Below are positions 1 to 7,658 of a stretch of 64,000 bases of DNA, piece by piece. Below the pieces are notes generated by a model. That model saw only the letters and a list, made by a program, of their open reading frames with translations, had not been told where the DNA came from and searched no databases. Source of the DNA: Bog-756 sp963738545 (GTDB lineage: Bacteria; Actinomycetota; Acidimicrobiia; Acidimicrobiales; RAAP-2); NCBI GenBank assembly GCA_963738545.1, contig CAVTXA010000008.1:1067683-1131682 (forward strand), in the 5' to 3' direction. The position numbers and the translations under genes were made by a program. Within the stretch, counting starts at the first letter, position 1; every line of letters begins with the position of its first letter.

Positions 1-527
1 TGCAGCTCGACGGCGGCCTCGTCCTGGACCGCAGGGGGGGCCTGGTTGGGAAGGCCGGTGAAGCCCAGTCCGTGCCAGGTGGCGGCCGAGAACTGGTAGG
101 CCCCGTAGTACCCGTTTCCGGTGTCGGTGGCGTAGTTGCCGCCCGACTCGCACTGGCGGAGCTCGGCCCACACGCCACCGAGCGGGAACGACGGCGGGCC
201 CGTCGTCGGGACCGGCGCCGGCGGCACCGGCGGACTCGTGGTCGTGGTGGTGGTCGGAACGGTGGGCACCGAGACGGGACCGGGCAGGTCCAAGGTGGCC
301 AGGGAGACGACGGTGGCCCCGACGACCACCGACCGGAAGGCGGGTTGGGCCAGGTTGACGGGGTGGGACCCGACCGAGCCCCCGGCCACAGCGGGCGAGG
401 AGCCCACGGTCAGGAGGGCGGCGGTGGCGATGGCCACCACGAGGACGGCCTCCACGATCGAGTGGAGGGTGACGGTGGAGTTGGAGCTGGAGGCAGCGGT
501 GCTGCCGGTGGAGCGGTGCGTGCGCAT
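1..527 (-). CDS. Rpf-like transglycosylase-domain secreted protein (3' end outside window)
   Basis: Reading the minus strand from an ATG at 527 gives about 175 residues, still open at the window edge. Residues 24-49 form a hydrophobic export or anchor segment. A Thr/Pro-rich linker covers about 84-115, followed by the start of a resuscitation-promoting-factor domain with the signature WAELRQCESGGNY (120-132) and the later YYGAYQFS and WHGLG blocks. Glu127 of CESGG aligns with the catalytic glutamate of Rpf and lysozyme-like folds. Rpf proteins cleave peptidoglycan outside the cell and help dormant actinobacteria resume growth. A GAGGAA ribosome site lies ten bases before the ATG. The domain assignment is firm; whether LysM or other domains follow is unknown. 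Confidence 0.88.
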   Translation of the reverse strand, partial: MRTHRSTGSTAASSSNSTVTLHSIVEAVLVVAIATAALLTVGSSPAVAGGSVGSHPVNLAQPAFRSVVVGATVVSLATLDLPGPVSVPTVPTTTTTTSPPVPPAPVPTTGPPSFPLGGVWAELRQCESGGNYATDTGNGYYGAYQFSAATWHGLGFTGLPNQAPPAVQDEAAVEL

Positions 528-1037
528 GTGCGTGCGTTTCCTCAAAGTCGCGGAAGCCCGGAGGGCTTCGAGGTTGGCTTCGTACTGCGGGCGACCGTCA
601 TGGTGCGCATTCGTCTCGCGAGGCGTTGCCGGGGAGGGCAGGGGGCTCTGGACGGTTGAGTCCGTACGAGGTGCAGACGGGGGAACCCGGGTCAGGTCAG
701 CGTCCGGCGGCTCCCGGCCTGCACTCGGTCGTGGTGGTGTGGTTCGTCGTGGCGGTGTGGGTCATAGGTGGTCGAACAGGCGGTGGTCGGTCCGTTCCCA
801 CGCATGGTCGTGGGTGGCGGCACGCTGCGACCCTGTCGGGTGCAGGTGGGTCACAGATCATCCGGTGCTGTCCGCACCTGGCGGCCGCATCCGAACCGTC
901 CGTGACCCCGACTGCCGATGGCTGATCGAGTTACACCACTGTAGTGAGCGGTCCCGACGTTACGCAATTGCCACGTTTTGACTACCCGTCGGCAGGCTGA
1001 CCAGGGTAATTGTCCAGACGACCCGTGAGCGGAAGGG
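528..1037. promoter_or_regulatory. Long gene-free leader upstream of the Rpf-like gene
   Basis: About 510 bases separate the Rpf-like start from the end of surE, and no frame here looks coding. It contains a hairpin, CCCACG at 797-802 pairing with CGTGGG at 809-814, and a GC-rich self-complementary stretch near 688-701. Actinobacterial rpf genes often have long regulated leaders, some with c-di-AMP riboswitches. I could not fit that consensus here, so only a structured leader is suggested. Confidence 0.35.
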
Positions 1038-1916
1038 TCAGTTCCCCCGGTCGGAGGGGCCCGCTGCCGGGGCAGCCGTAGCGGCCAGCGCGGCGACCAG
1101 AGCCGCCCCACCTCCCTCGGAGACGTCCTCGCGGACCCCCGACAGTGGGGTGACGGTGGCCCAGCCCTCGGCGAGGAGGGCCGCGTCGGATTCGGGCTCC
1201 AGCTCGGCCTGTTCGGCGAGGCGATCGGCCCCCACGCCCATGCCCCGCAGGGTGAGGGTGATGGCTCCCGCAGTGAGGTCGATGGGCACACCGGCCACCG
1301 GCTCGGTGGTGGCCTCGGGCCGTACGGCCCGGATCAGTCCGACCCGCCCCAGGGTCCCGTGACGGACGCCGTGCAGGCGGTCGGGGGTCACGGCGGGCAC
1401 GTTGAGGTTGAGCACGGTGGCCGGTGGCGCCTCGGCCAGGGTGGGCAGGATGGCCGTGGCCAGGGCCACCGGGGTCTCCCACGGCACCGGGTCCTCGCCC
1501 CAGGCGATGCTGACGGCCAGACCCCGGATGCCGAACTGGGCCCCGGTCAGGACCGCACCCACCGTGCCCGAGTGCAGGGCCGACCGACCGGCGTTGACGC
1601 CGTGGTTGATGCCCGACACCACCAGGTCGGGTGGGGGACCGAAGCCCTCGATGCAGGCCACGATGACGGCCAGGGCCGGTGGGCCGTCGATGCCGAAGGT
1701 GGGCACGTGGGCCAGCCCCGGGATGTTCACCGCCTCGTAGGGGATCGATTCGCGCTCGTAGACCCGCCCCACGGCGGCCCCGGCACCGCTGTGGTCGACC
1801 ATCGGAGCCACCACCACCAGGTCGTGACGGTCGCCGAGGGCGGCCCACAGGCCCCGGGCCAGGGCGGCGATGCCCGGAGCGAAGACACCGTCGTCGTTGG
1901 TGATGAGGATGCGCAT
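1038..1916 (-). CDS. surE: 5'/3'-nucleotidase SurE
   Basis: SurE is a divalent-metal phosphatase acting on nucleoside monophosphates and short polyphosphates. The protein has 292 residues, slightly longer than the usual 250-270. It begins MRILITNDDGV, where Asp8 and Asp9 are metal ligands. It continues with the serine-bearing VVAPMVDHSGAG block and the DLVVSGINHGVNAGR block that carries the conserved metal-site Asn. The start at 1916 is chosen because the family always begins at this strand; the frame extends upstream without matching the family. It is divergent from the epimerase at 2078, and a TATGGT-like -10 lies upstream on the minus strand. The C-terminal 40 residues are poorly conserved. 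Confidence 0.93.
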   Translation of the reverse strand: MRILITNDDGVFAPGIAALARGLWAALGDRHDLVVVAPMVDHSGAGAAVGRVYERESIPYEAVNIPGLAHVPTFGIDGPPALAVIVACIEGFGPPPDLVVSGINHGVNAGRSALHSGTVGAVLTGAQFGIRGLAVSIAWGEDPVPWETPVALATAILPTLAEAPPATVLNLNVPAVTPDRLHGVRHGTLGRVGLIRAVRPEATTEPVAGVPIDLTAGAITLTLRGMGVGADRLAEQAELEPESDAALLAEGWATVTPLSGVREDVSEGGGAALVAALAATAAPAAGPSDRGN

Positions 1917-2077
1917 GCGGGGGTTCCCCTCGGGTGCCGGTGGGGCCGGCATGACCCCCGGCCCCCGGAACGGCCCTCCGTCGGGCCGGGGCGGCCTCAT
2001 GGCCTACCATACCGGGCGACGCGGGCCCACCCCCGCCCGGCCGAGCCTTCTCGACCCACAGAGCGACCGACACCACC

Positions 2078-3031
2078 ATGAGCCCCCGACCACCTGCCGA
2101 CGACCAGCGTCCGGCGGAGACCACCGTCGCCACCGGCGACCAGTGGGTCATCGGCCACGGACACCAGCGGGCGGTGATCACCGAGGTGGGCGCCACGCTC
2201 CGCTCCTTCACCGTCGAGGACCGGGCGGTCATCGACGGGTTCGGTCCCGAGGAGTGGAGTCACGGCGGTCGGGGACAGGTGCTCGCCCCCTGGCCCAACC
2301 GGCTGGGCGACGGGCGCTATACCTTTCAGGACACCGAAGCCCAGGCCGCCCTGGACGAACCTTCCCGGGGCAACGCCATCCACGGCCTGGTCCGGTGGAT
2401 GCCGTGGCGGATGGCCGGCCGGGCCCAGAACCGGATCAGCATGGTCTGCGAGCTGCACCCCCAGCCGGCCTATCCCTTCGCCCTCCGGCTGACGATCGAG
2501 TACCGGTTGGGCCGGGACGGCCTGATCGTGGTCACCGAGGCCGAGAACATCGGCGGCGTGGACCTGCCCTTCGGGTTGGGGTTCCACCCCTACCTGTTGG
2601 TCGGGACCCACTCGGTGGACCAGGTGCGCCTGACCGTGCCGGCCGAGCGTCGCCTCATCACCGACGACCGCGGCCTGCCCACGACCATCGCCCCCGTGGA
2701 CGGCACCGAGTTCGACTTCCGCTCGGGCCGGCTCATCGGCGTGACCCGGCTCGACACCGGCTACACCGGGTTGCGGCGGGATCCCGACGGACGGGCCCGG
2801 GTGGAACTCGACCATCCCGACGGAACCGGCGGCGCCACCGTGTGGGCCGATGAGCGGTTCGGGTACTTCATGATCTACACCGGGGACACCCTCGGACCCG
2901 AGTCCAGACGACGCGCCCTGGCCGTAGAGCCGATGACGTGCCCTCCCGACGCTCTGCGATCGGGGACGGACCTCACCGTGCTCCGTCCCGGGTCCCGGTG
3001 GACGGGATCCTGGGGGATCAGCCCGCGGTAG
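2078..3031 (+). CDS. Aldose 1-epimerase family protein (GalM-like)
   Basis: Galactose mutarotase superfamily, predicted to interconvert alpha and beta anomers of an aldose or a related sugar derivative in the cytoplasm. The 317 residues cover the whole beta-sandwich fold. Visible family blocks are the substrate-binding APWPNRLGDG near 70-79, GNAIHGLVR with His102, and LGFHPYL with His170; these two histidines match the catalytic pair of GalM. A conserved EP(M)T block lies near the C-terminus and carries the likely catalytic-base Glu. It is transcribed divergently from surE, and its 3' end is 63 bases from the convergent hydrolase at 3095. Actual sugar specificity cannot be read from the sequence. 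Confidence 0.9.
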   Translation: MSPRPPADDQRPAETTVATGDQWVIGHGHQRAVITEVGATLRSFTVEDRAVIDGFGPEEWSHGGRGQVLAPWPNRLGDGRYTFQDTEAQAALDEPSRGNAIHGLVRWMPWRMAGRAQNRISMVCELHPQPAYPFALRLTIEYRLGRDGLIVVTEAENIGGVDLPFGLGFHPYLLVGTHSVDQVRLTVPAERRLITDDRGLPTTIAPVDGTEFDFRSGRLIGVTRLDTGYTGLRRDPDGRARVELDHPDGTGGATVWADERFGYFMIYTGDTLGPESRRRALAVEPMTCPPDALRSGTDLTVLRPGSRWTGSWGISPR

Positions 3032-3094
3032 CAGCGAAGCGACCGGACGTCCCACCGGCCGTGTCCGGCGGAGAACCCCCCCGGTTCGGCGGGC

Positions 3095-3802
3095 TCAGAA
3101 CACCTCGCCGAAGAGGTCCAGCATGGCCCGCCACGATCGGGCGTCGGCCGCCTCGTCGTACCGGATGGCCGGAACGCTGCCGTCGGCATCGGGATTGGTG
3201 AAGCTGTGGACCGCCCCTCCGTAGAGGTGCATCTGCCAGTCGACGCCGGCGGCCCGCATCTCCTCCTCGAAGGCGGCGCGCTGGTCGGCCGGGATGATCG
3301 GATCGTCGGCGCCGATGCAGACGAGCACCTTGGCGGTGATCTTGGCCGCGTCCTCCGGCCGCGTGGTGGCCAGCCCCGAGTGGAAGCCGACCACCGCGGC
3401 CAGGGGGGCACCGCTCCGGGCCAGCTCCAGCGAGAGGGTGCCCCCCATGCAGTAGCCGATGGCGGCCACCCGGCCGGGGTCGGCGTAGCCACTGGCCAGC
3501 AGAACGTCGAGCCCGGCCCGGGCGATCGCCCGCATGCGGTCGGCGTCGCCGGCCAGCTGGCCGAAGCGCTCGCCCACCTGATCGGGGGGCAGCAGGTCTC
3601 CGCCGCCGTAGTAGTCGAGGGCGAAGGCCACGTAGCCGAGCTCGGCCAGGCGCCGGGCGGTCTCCCGCGGGAGCTCGCCGAGCCCGGCGGCATCGTGGGC
3701 GATGAGGACGGCGGGTCGGGTGCCCGGTGTTTCGTCATCGACGACTAGTCGGCCGATCAGCCTGAGGTCCTCGTGGACGTACTCGATGTCGGTGCTGTGC
3801 AC
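3095..3802 (-). CDS. Dienelactone hydrolase family protein
   Basis: Alpha/beta hydrolase of the dienelactone hydrolase family, 235 residues, the usual size. The nucleophile is Cys118 in the GYCMGG elbow. The acid is Asp167 in GADDP and the base is His199 in GGAVHSF, so the triad is complete. Related enzymes hydrolyse dienelactones in chlorocatechol breakdown, but many family members act on other small esters or lactones, so the substrate is open. The GTG at 3802 is chosen because AGGAGGA sits six bases upstream. The frame continues upstream of this start, but that extension has no family similarity. The gene converges on the epimerase and is divergent from the methyltransferase at 3971. Confidence 0.9.
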   Translation of the reverse strand: MHSTDIEYVHEDLRLIGRLVVDDETPGTRPAVLIAHDAAGLGELPRETARRLAELGYVAFALDYYGGGDLLPPDQVGERFGQLAGDADRMRAIARAGLDVLLASGYADPGRVAAIGYCMGGTLSLELARSGAPLAAVVGFHSGLATTRPEDAAKITAKVLVCIGADDPIIPADQRAAFEEEMRAAGVDWQMHLYGGAVHSFTNPDADGSVPAIRYDEAADARSWRAMLDLFGEVF

Positions 3803-3970
3803 AGCTCTTCCTCCTGCTCGCGTGGGAGTGCGCACCGGGCCGGGGGGCCCGATGGGCGCCGTCGGATGGTACCCCCGGTGCTCCGGGTCGGACCCGTGCC
3901 CTGACGCCGATAGCGACCTCCAGCCCCCGAACGCCTCCTCCCTCGCTGGCCCATCGACCAGGATGGACCG

Positions 3971-4750
3971 ATGGATCTGTCCGCTGACCGCGCCACGGTC
4001 ATCCTCGCCCTCACCGGGGCGGGCTGTGTGGCTGCCGACGAGGAGGCCGAGGAGCTCCTGGCCGCCGCCGGTGACGCGACGGCACTGCACGGCATGCTGG
4101 AACGTCGACTGACCGGGGAGCCTCTGGCCTGGATCACCGGCCGGACGGCCTTCTGTGGGCTCGACGTCGTCGTCGAGCCCGGCGTGTACGTCCCCCGCTG
4201 GCAGTCCGAACCGCTGGCCCGCCTGGCCGCCGAGCTCCTGCCCACGTCCGGAATCGGCGTGGACCTGTGCTGCGGGTCAGGGGCACTGGCCATGGTCATG
4301 CAGGCGGCACGTCCGGCGGCCCGGGTGGTCGCCACCGAGATCGACCCGGTGGCGGTCCGGTGTGCCCGCCGGAACGGCGTGGTCGTTCATCGGGGGGACC
4401 TCGACACGGCGCTGCCCATGGAGCTGGCCTCCGAAGTCGATGTGATGACGGGGGTCCTGCCCTATGTGCCGCACGACGCCCTGCACCTCCTACCCCGTGA
4501 TGTGCGGCACTTCGAGCCCCTGGTGGCGCTCGACGGTGGTCCCCAGGGACTGGTCCCCATCACCTCGGTGGTGATCGCCAGTCCGTCGTGGCTCCGTCGG
4601 GGCGGCTGGCTGGTCCTCGAGGTCGGTGGCGACCAGGTCGCCCCGGTCACCGCCCTCTTCGAGGCCGAGGGCTACGGCGAGATCGGTGTGCTCGCGGACG
4701 AGGACGGTGACCCGAGAGCCGTCTACGGCCGGCTGGAGGCGGCGCGGTAG
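3971..4750 (+). CDS. PrmC/HemK-related SAM-dependent methyltransferase
   Basis: Class I SAM methyltransferase of the PrmC (protein N5-glutamine methyltransferase) lineage, 259 residues. An N-terminal helical segment contains the family block GEPLAWITGRTAFCG at 49-63. The SAM-binding site VDLCCGSGALA (97-107) and the acidic loop ATEIDPVAV (121-129) follow. PrmC normally has NPPY at the glutamine-binding site; here the aligned block is VLPY (162-165), so Asn and the first Pro are missing. It resembles the actinobacterial PrmC-related group rather than the release-factor methylase itself, so the substrate is uncertain. The start ATG lies about 170 bases from the divergent hydrolase start. Confidence 0.82.
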   Translation: MDLSADRATVILALTGAGCVAADEEAEELLAAAGDATALHGMLERRLTGEPLAWITGRTAFCGLDVVVEPGVYVPRWQSEPLARLAAELLPTSGIGVDLCCGSGALAMVMQAARPAARVVATEIDPVAVRCARRNGVVVHRGDLDTALPMELASEVDVMTGVLPYVPHDALHLLPRDVRHFEPLVALDGGPQGLVPITSVVIASPSWLRRGGWLVLEVGGDQVAPVTALFEAEGYGEIGVLADEDGDPRAVYGRLEAAR

Positions 4751-4817
4751 CGGGAGTCCGCACCTCCGGTCGGGCCTGGCCCGGACCCTCTCCACCCGGA
4801 CCCTCTCCACCCGGGCC

Positions 4818-5594
4818 TCACAGCCCGGACCCCGACCAGTTCACGGACGTCGGTGGGGGGGCGGGAGTGCCGACATCGATCTGGATGTCGACGTGGGAGC
4901 CGAGGGCGATGGAACGCGGGTCTCCTCGGAATCGCATCCCGTCGACATAGACGGTGAGCACACCGGTGGCCGGTCCGACCCGGCCGGCGTCGAGCGGCTG
5001 ACCCCAGATGTCGAAGAACTGCCCGAGGGTGTAGGTGGCCGTGGTGGGGGATTCGATGTGGATGACACCGTCCCGGACATGGACGTGGAGCCAGTAGTAA
5101 CACCGGCTGGCTTCATCGAACGGTCCGGCGGCGGTCGGCTGGGCCACCGGCTCGACGATGCCCACTCCGGCGGGGAGGGCCCGGGCCTGGCCGTTCACGT
5201 AGACAGCCAGATGGGTGTGGACGTGGTAGGCGACTTGCTCGGCAGCGTCGCACTGGACGCCGTCGACCGCTCCGCCCATGGCCGGGGTGGAGGCCGGTGC
5301 CAGCAACGGTCCCGTCTCCAGGGGAATTCCTTCCGGACCGAGGGAACCCGAGGAGGCCGATGCCGCCGAGAGCGATGGGACGCCGGTCGACCGACCGACG
5401 AGCAGCAGGATCACGGCGACGACGCCGACGACGAGTGCCCCGGTGGCGACCATGGCCGTGCGCCGACGGCGCCTCGGGCCGGGAGGAGGTGCCGCGGCGG
5501 GCCGGGGGCCCGGGGCGTGCGCCGTGCGGTGGGATCCGGTGGCGGCGGGGGACCGGTGGGGTTGGGGACGGTTGGGTCTGCGGTAATGGGACAC
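4818..5594 (-). CDS. Membrane-anchored His-rich protein of unknown function
   Basis: The protein has 258 residues. A Pro/Arg-rich cytoplasmic N-terminus (1-45) precedes one transmembrane helix (about 47-67), a low-complexity spacer, and an extracytoplasmic domain from about 113. That domain contains histidine clusters: AYHVHTHLAVYV, then YYWLHVHVRDGVIHIESP, then TLGQFFDIWGQPL. I recall similar uncharacterised secreted or anchored proteins in soil bacteria with the same order of HVHTHL and GQFFDIWGQ blocks, but no named function. The repeated His-x-His pattern suggests metal binding; this is inference. The neighbouring small membrane protein at 5742 lies just upstream on the same strand, so the two may be cotranscribed. 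Confidence 0.75.
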   Translation of the reverse strand: MSHYRRPNRPQPHRSPAATGSHRTAHAPGPRPAAAPPPGPRRRRRTAMVATGALVVGVVAVILLLVGRSTGVPSLSAASASSGSLGPEGIPLETGPLLAPASTPAMGGAVDGVQCDAAEQVAYHVHTHLAVYVNGQARALPAGVGIVEPVAQPTAAGPFDEASRCYYWLHVHVRDGVIHIESPTTATYTLGQFFDIWGQPLDAGRVGPATGVLTVYVDGMRFRGDPRSIALGSHVDIQIDVGTPAPPPTSVNWSGSGL

Positions 5595-5741
5595 GGGGAC
5601 TCCAGAGAAAAGGGGCGGCCGGCCGGGGCTCGGCTCGCCGTGGGATGGTCAGGCGCAGGGGACGGGTCGACGTCTGGTCGACCGCGGTGGGGTACGAGCG
5701 ACCGGGCGACCGGTCCCGTGGGGATCAGTCGGCGTGTCCGC

Positions 5742-6104
5742 TCAGATGGTGCCGAGACCAGCCTGTGGAGGATGCATGAGGGCAGGGATGAAACCCGAAG
5801 GCAGGCGACCGACGGGCCGACGGCGTCGCACCCGGGTCTGACCGACGGCGACCATGACCGCGCCCACCAGGATGCCGATCAGGGCCAGGATCGGGCTGCT
5901 CCCGCTGGACGGCTGTGGGACGACCGGATGGCACTGCGCGGCGCCGGGAAGACAGACCCCCGAGATGGGGGTGACGAGAGAGGAGGACGAAGGACCCGGG
6001 GCGCCGGCGGCGTGGTACGCGCCGAAGGCGGGGGCGAGAGCCATCACGACCGACGCCAGGGCAAGGATCGCCACCCCCAGGCCCACCAGCAGTCGCTGAC
6101 GCAT
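5742..6104 (-). CDS. Small two-helix membrane protein
   Basis: The 120-residue product starts MRQRLLVGLGVAIL. It has a hydrophobic helix at about 5-29 (signal anchor or signal peptide), a Ser/Pro-rich loop with two cysteines (about 52 and 58), a second helix at about 71-92 and a basic tail. The longer upstream frame is rejected because it is Arg/Pro-rich and lacks any membrane character. I do not recognise a family. The arrangement with the His-rich anchored protein downstream suggests an envelope function. Either hydrophobic segment could be read as a retained anchor. Confidence 0.6.
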   Translation of the reverse strand: MRQRLLVGLGVAILALASVVMALAPAFGAYHAAGAPGPSSSSLVTPISGVCLPGAAQCHPVVPQPSSGSSPILALIGILVGAVMVAVGQTRVRRRRPVGRLPSGFIPALMHPPQAGLGTI

Positions 6105-6189
6105 CACGCCACGGTACCCGTCCGGACCCGGTCGACGGTGGTCGCCCGGGTCCGGACGGCGGGAGGACCGCCCGTGGCACAATCCCCCG

Positions 6190-6696
6190 ATGGGGAGTTG
6201 GGGAGCGACCGTCTACGGCCAACCCTGTCGCGGGTGCGGCTTCGACTGGGCGACGACGTCGGATGAGGCCCGGGCCTTGGTGGCCGGTCTCCCCCCGAGC
6301 TACGTGGCGTTGCTCGGCCCGGCCACAGGATGGGAGCGCCATCCCGACCTGGCGTGGACCGTCGCCGAGTACGTGTGTCACGTGGCCGACAATCTCCGTA
6401 TCTGGGCCGAACGGCTGATGGGCGTCGCCCGAGGTGGTCCAGCGCGGGTGGGTGGTTACGACGAGACCGCGCTGGCCCAGGCCCGCAACTACCCGAGCAT
6501 CCCGTTGGCGGCGGCGCTGTGGTCGCTCGGCCGCTCCGTCACCGATTGGTTGGACGCCGTGGACCGGGCCGACTCCACCGGAGTGGTGCTGATCCATCCC
6601 GACCGAGGCGGGCAGACACTGGCCGAGGTGATGGCGTCCAACGCCCACGACGGCGTGCACCACCGGTGGGACATCGAGCGATCCCTCGTCCGCTGA
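6190..6696 (+). CDS. DinB-like four-helix protein
   Basis: The 168-residue protein resembles the DinB/YfiT/maleylpyruvate-isomerase superfamily, which holds a divalent metal with three histidines in a four-helix bundle. Candidate ligands are the His of EYVCHVADNL in helix 2 and the pair in NAHDGVHHRWDI near the C-terminus, spaced like the usual H-x3-H. Actinobacterial members commonly act as thiol-dependent (mycothiol or bacillithiol) transferases or isomerases, but many are uncharacterised. A short Cys pair (CRGC, about 13-16) at the N-terminus is unusual for the family. The gene is divergent from the small membrane protein at 6104. Confidence 0.75.
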   Translation: MGSWGATVYGQPCRGCGFDWATTSDEARALVAGLPPSYVALLGPATGWERHPDLAWTVAEYVCHVADNLRIWAERLMGVARGGPARVGGYDETALAQARNYPSIPLAAALWSLGRSVTDWLDAVDRADSTGVVLIHPDRGGQTLAEVMASNAHDGVHHRWDIERSLVR

Positions 6697-6760
6697 CCGC
6701 GTCGCGAATGCGGGGGTCACCGTGGTCCGGCGTCGACCAGAGGGACCGGTTCCGCATCGT

Positions 6761-7633
6761 TCAGCGCAGCTGGGCCAGGCCCTCGACGGCAATCCGCTCG
6801 AAGACGTCCGGATCCGTGGCGAACACCGAGTCGGGGACGGGCCAGTGGACCACCACGTCGGTGATCCCCAGCTCCTGATACCTCCCGGCCCACTCCACGA
6901 AGGCCCCCACGGACGCCAGGGGCCGCTCCGCCGTCAGTCCCTGGAGCAGGACCTTGTCGATCGACGCGTAAGGCCGCCCGGCCTCGGTGCAGGCGGCTTC
7001 GAGGCGCTCCATCTGCTCCGAGACGGCGTGGTGGGCATCCTTCCCGCCGTGGGGGTCTCCGTAGGTGACCCAGCCCGATCCGAACCGGGCCGCCAGGCCG
7101 AGTCCACGGGGTCCGGTGGCGGCCACCAGGAACGGCATCCTCGGTTCCTGGACGCAGGCCGGGACGGTCCGGGCCTCGACCGCCGAGTAGTACGGGCCCT
7201 CGACGGTGGTGGAGGGGTGGGTGAGCAGTTCGTCCAGCAGCGTCACGAACTCATCGAAGCGGTCGGCCCGCTGGCGGGGTGACCACAACTCCTGCCCGAG
7301 CGCGGTGGCGTCGAATCCTGTCCCTCCGGCCCCGACGCCGACGGTGAGCCGTCCCCCCGAGAGGTGGTCCAGGGACAGCAGCTCCTTGGCCAGGGTCACC
7401 GGGTGCCGGAAGTTGGGGGAGGCCACCAGGGTGCCGATCCTCAGCCGCTCGGTCACGGTGGCCGCGGCGGCCAGGGTGGGAACGGCGGCGAACCAGGGGC
7501 GGTCACGGAAGGTCTGCCAGGTCAGGTGGTCGTAGGTATACCCGGCGTAGAAGCCGAGCCGCTCGGCACGGCGCCAGATGTCCCGACCCTCGGCCCACTC
7601 GTAGATGGGCAGGATCACCGTGCTCAGCCGCAT
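6761..7633 (-). CDS. LLM-class F420-dependent oxidoreductase
   Basis: Luciferase-like monooxygenase fold of 290 residues, typical of actinobacterial F420-dependent oxidoreductases. Visible blocks are the N-terminal strand MRLSTVILP, YTYDHLTW, the hydrophobic RLRIGTLVASPNFRHPVTLAKELLSLD region and GGRLTVGVGAGG, characteristic of this group. Such enzymes use reduced F420 (or FMN) for hydride transfer to varied substrates, so the substrate is unknown. The start at 7633 is set by the conserved N-terminal strand. The flavin monooxygenase gene ends only 25 bases upstream on the same strand, so the two probably form one transcript and may act on the same compound class. Confidence 0.88.
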   Translation of the reverse strand: MRLSTVILPIYEWAEGRDIWRRAERLGFYAGYTYDHLTWQTFRDRPWFAAVPTLAAAATVTERLRIGTLVASPNFRHPVTLAKELLSLDHLSGGRLTVGVGAGGTGFDATALGQELWSPRQRADRFDEFVTLLDELLTHPSTTVEGPYYSAVEARTVPACVQEPRMPFLVAATGPRGLGLAARFGSGWVTYGDPHGGKDAHHAVSEQMERLEAACTEAGRPYASIDKVLLQGLTAERPLASVGAFVEWAGRYQELGITDVVVHWPVPDSVFATDPDVFERIAVEGLAQLR

Positions 7634-7658
7634 GACGGGGAAGTTAGCGGAGCTCCGG

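Noticed and set aside
528..1037. c-di-AMP (ydaO-type) riboswitch before the Rpf-like gene
   Set aside because: Such riboswitches occur before actinobacterial rpf genes and a GGGGGAACCCGGGT-like element is visible, but it is on the opposite strand and the consensus did not fit on the gene strand.
982..2232. 416-residue minus-strand frame over surE
   Set aside because: It overlaps surE in another frame, is Arg/Gly/Pro-rich and lacks any domain; it is a high-GC shadow.
4626..6266. 546-residue plus-strand frame across several minus-strand genes
   Set aside because: Low-complexity Gly/Arg composition and overlap with better-supported membrane proteins; a GC-driven open frame.
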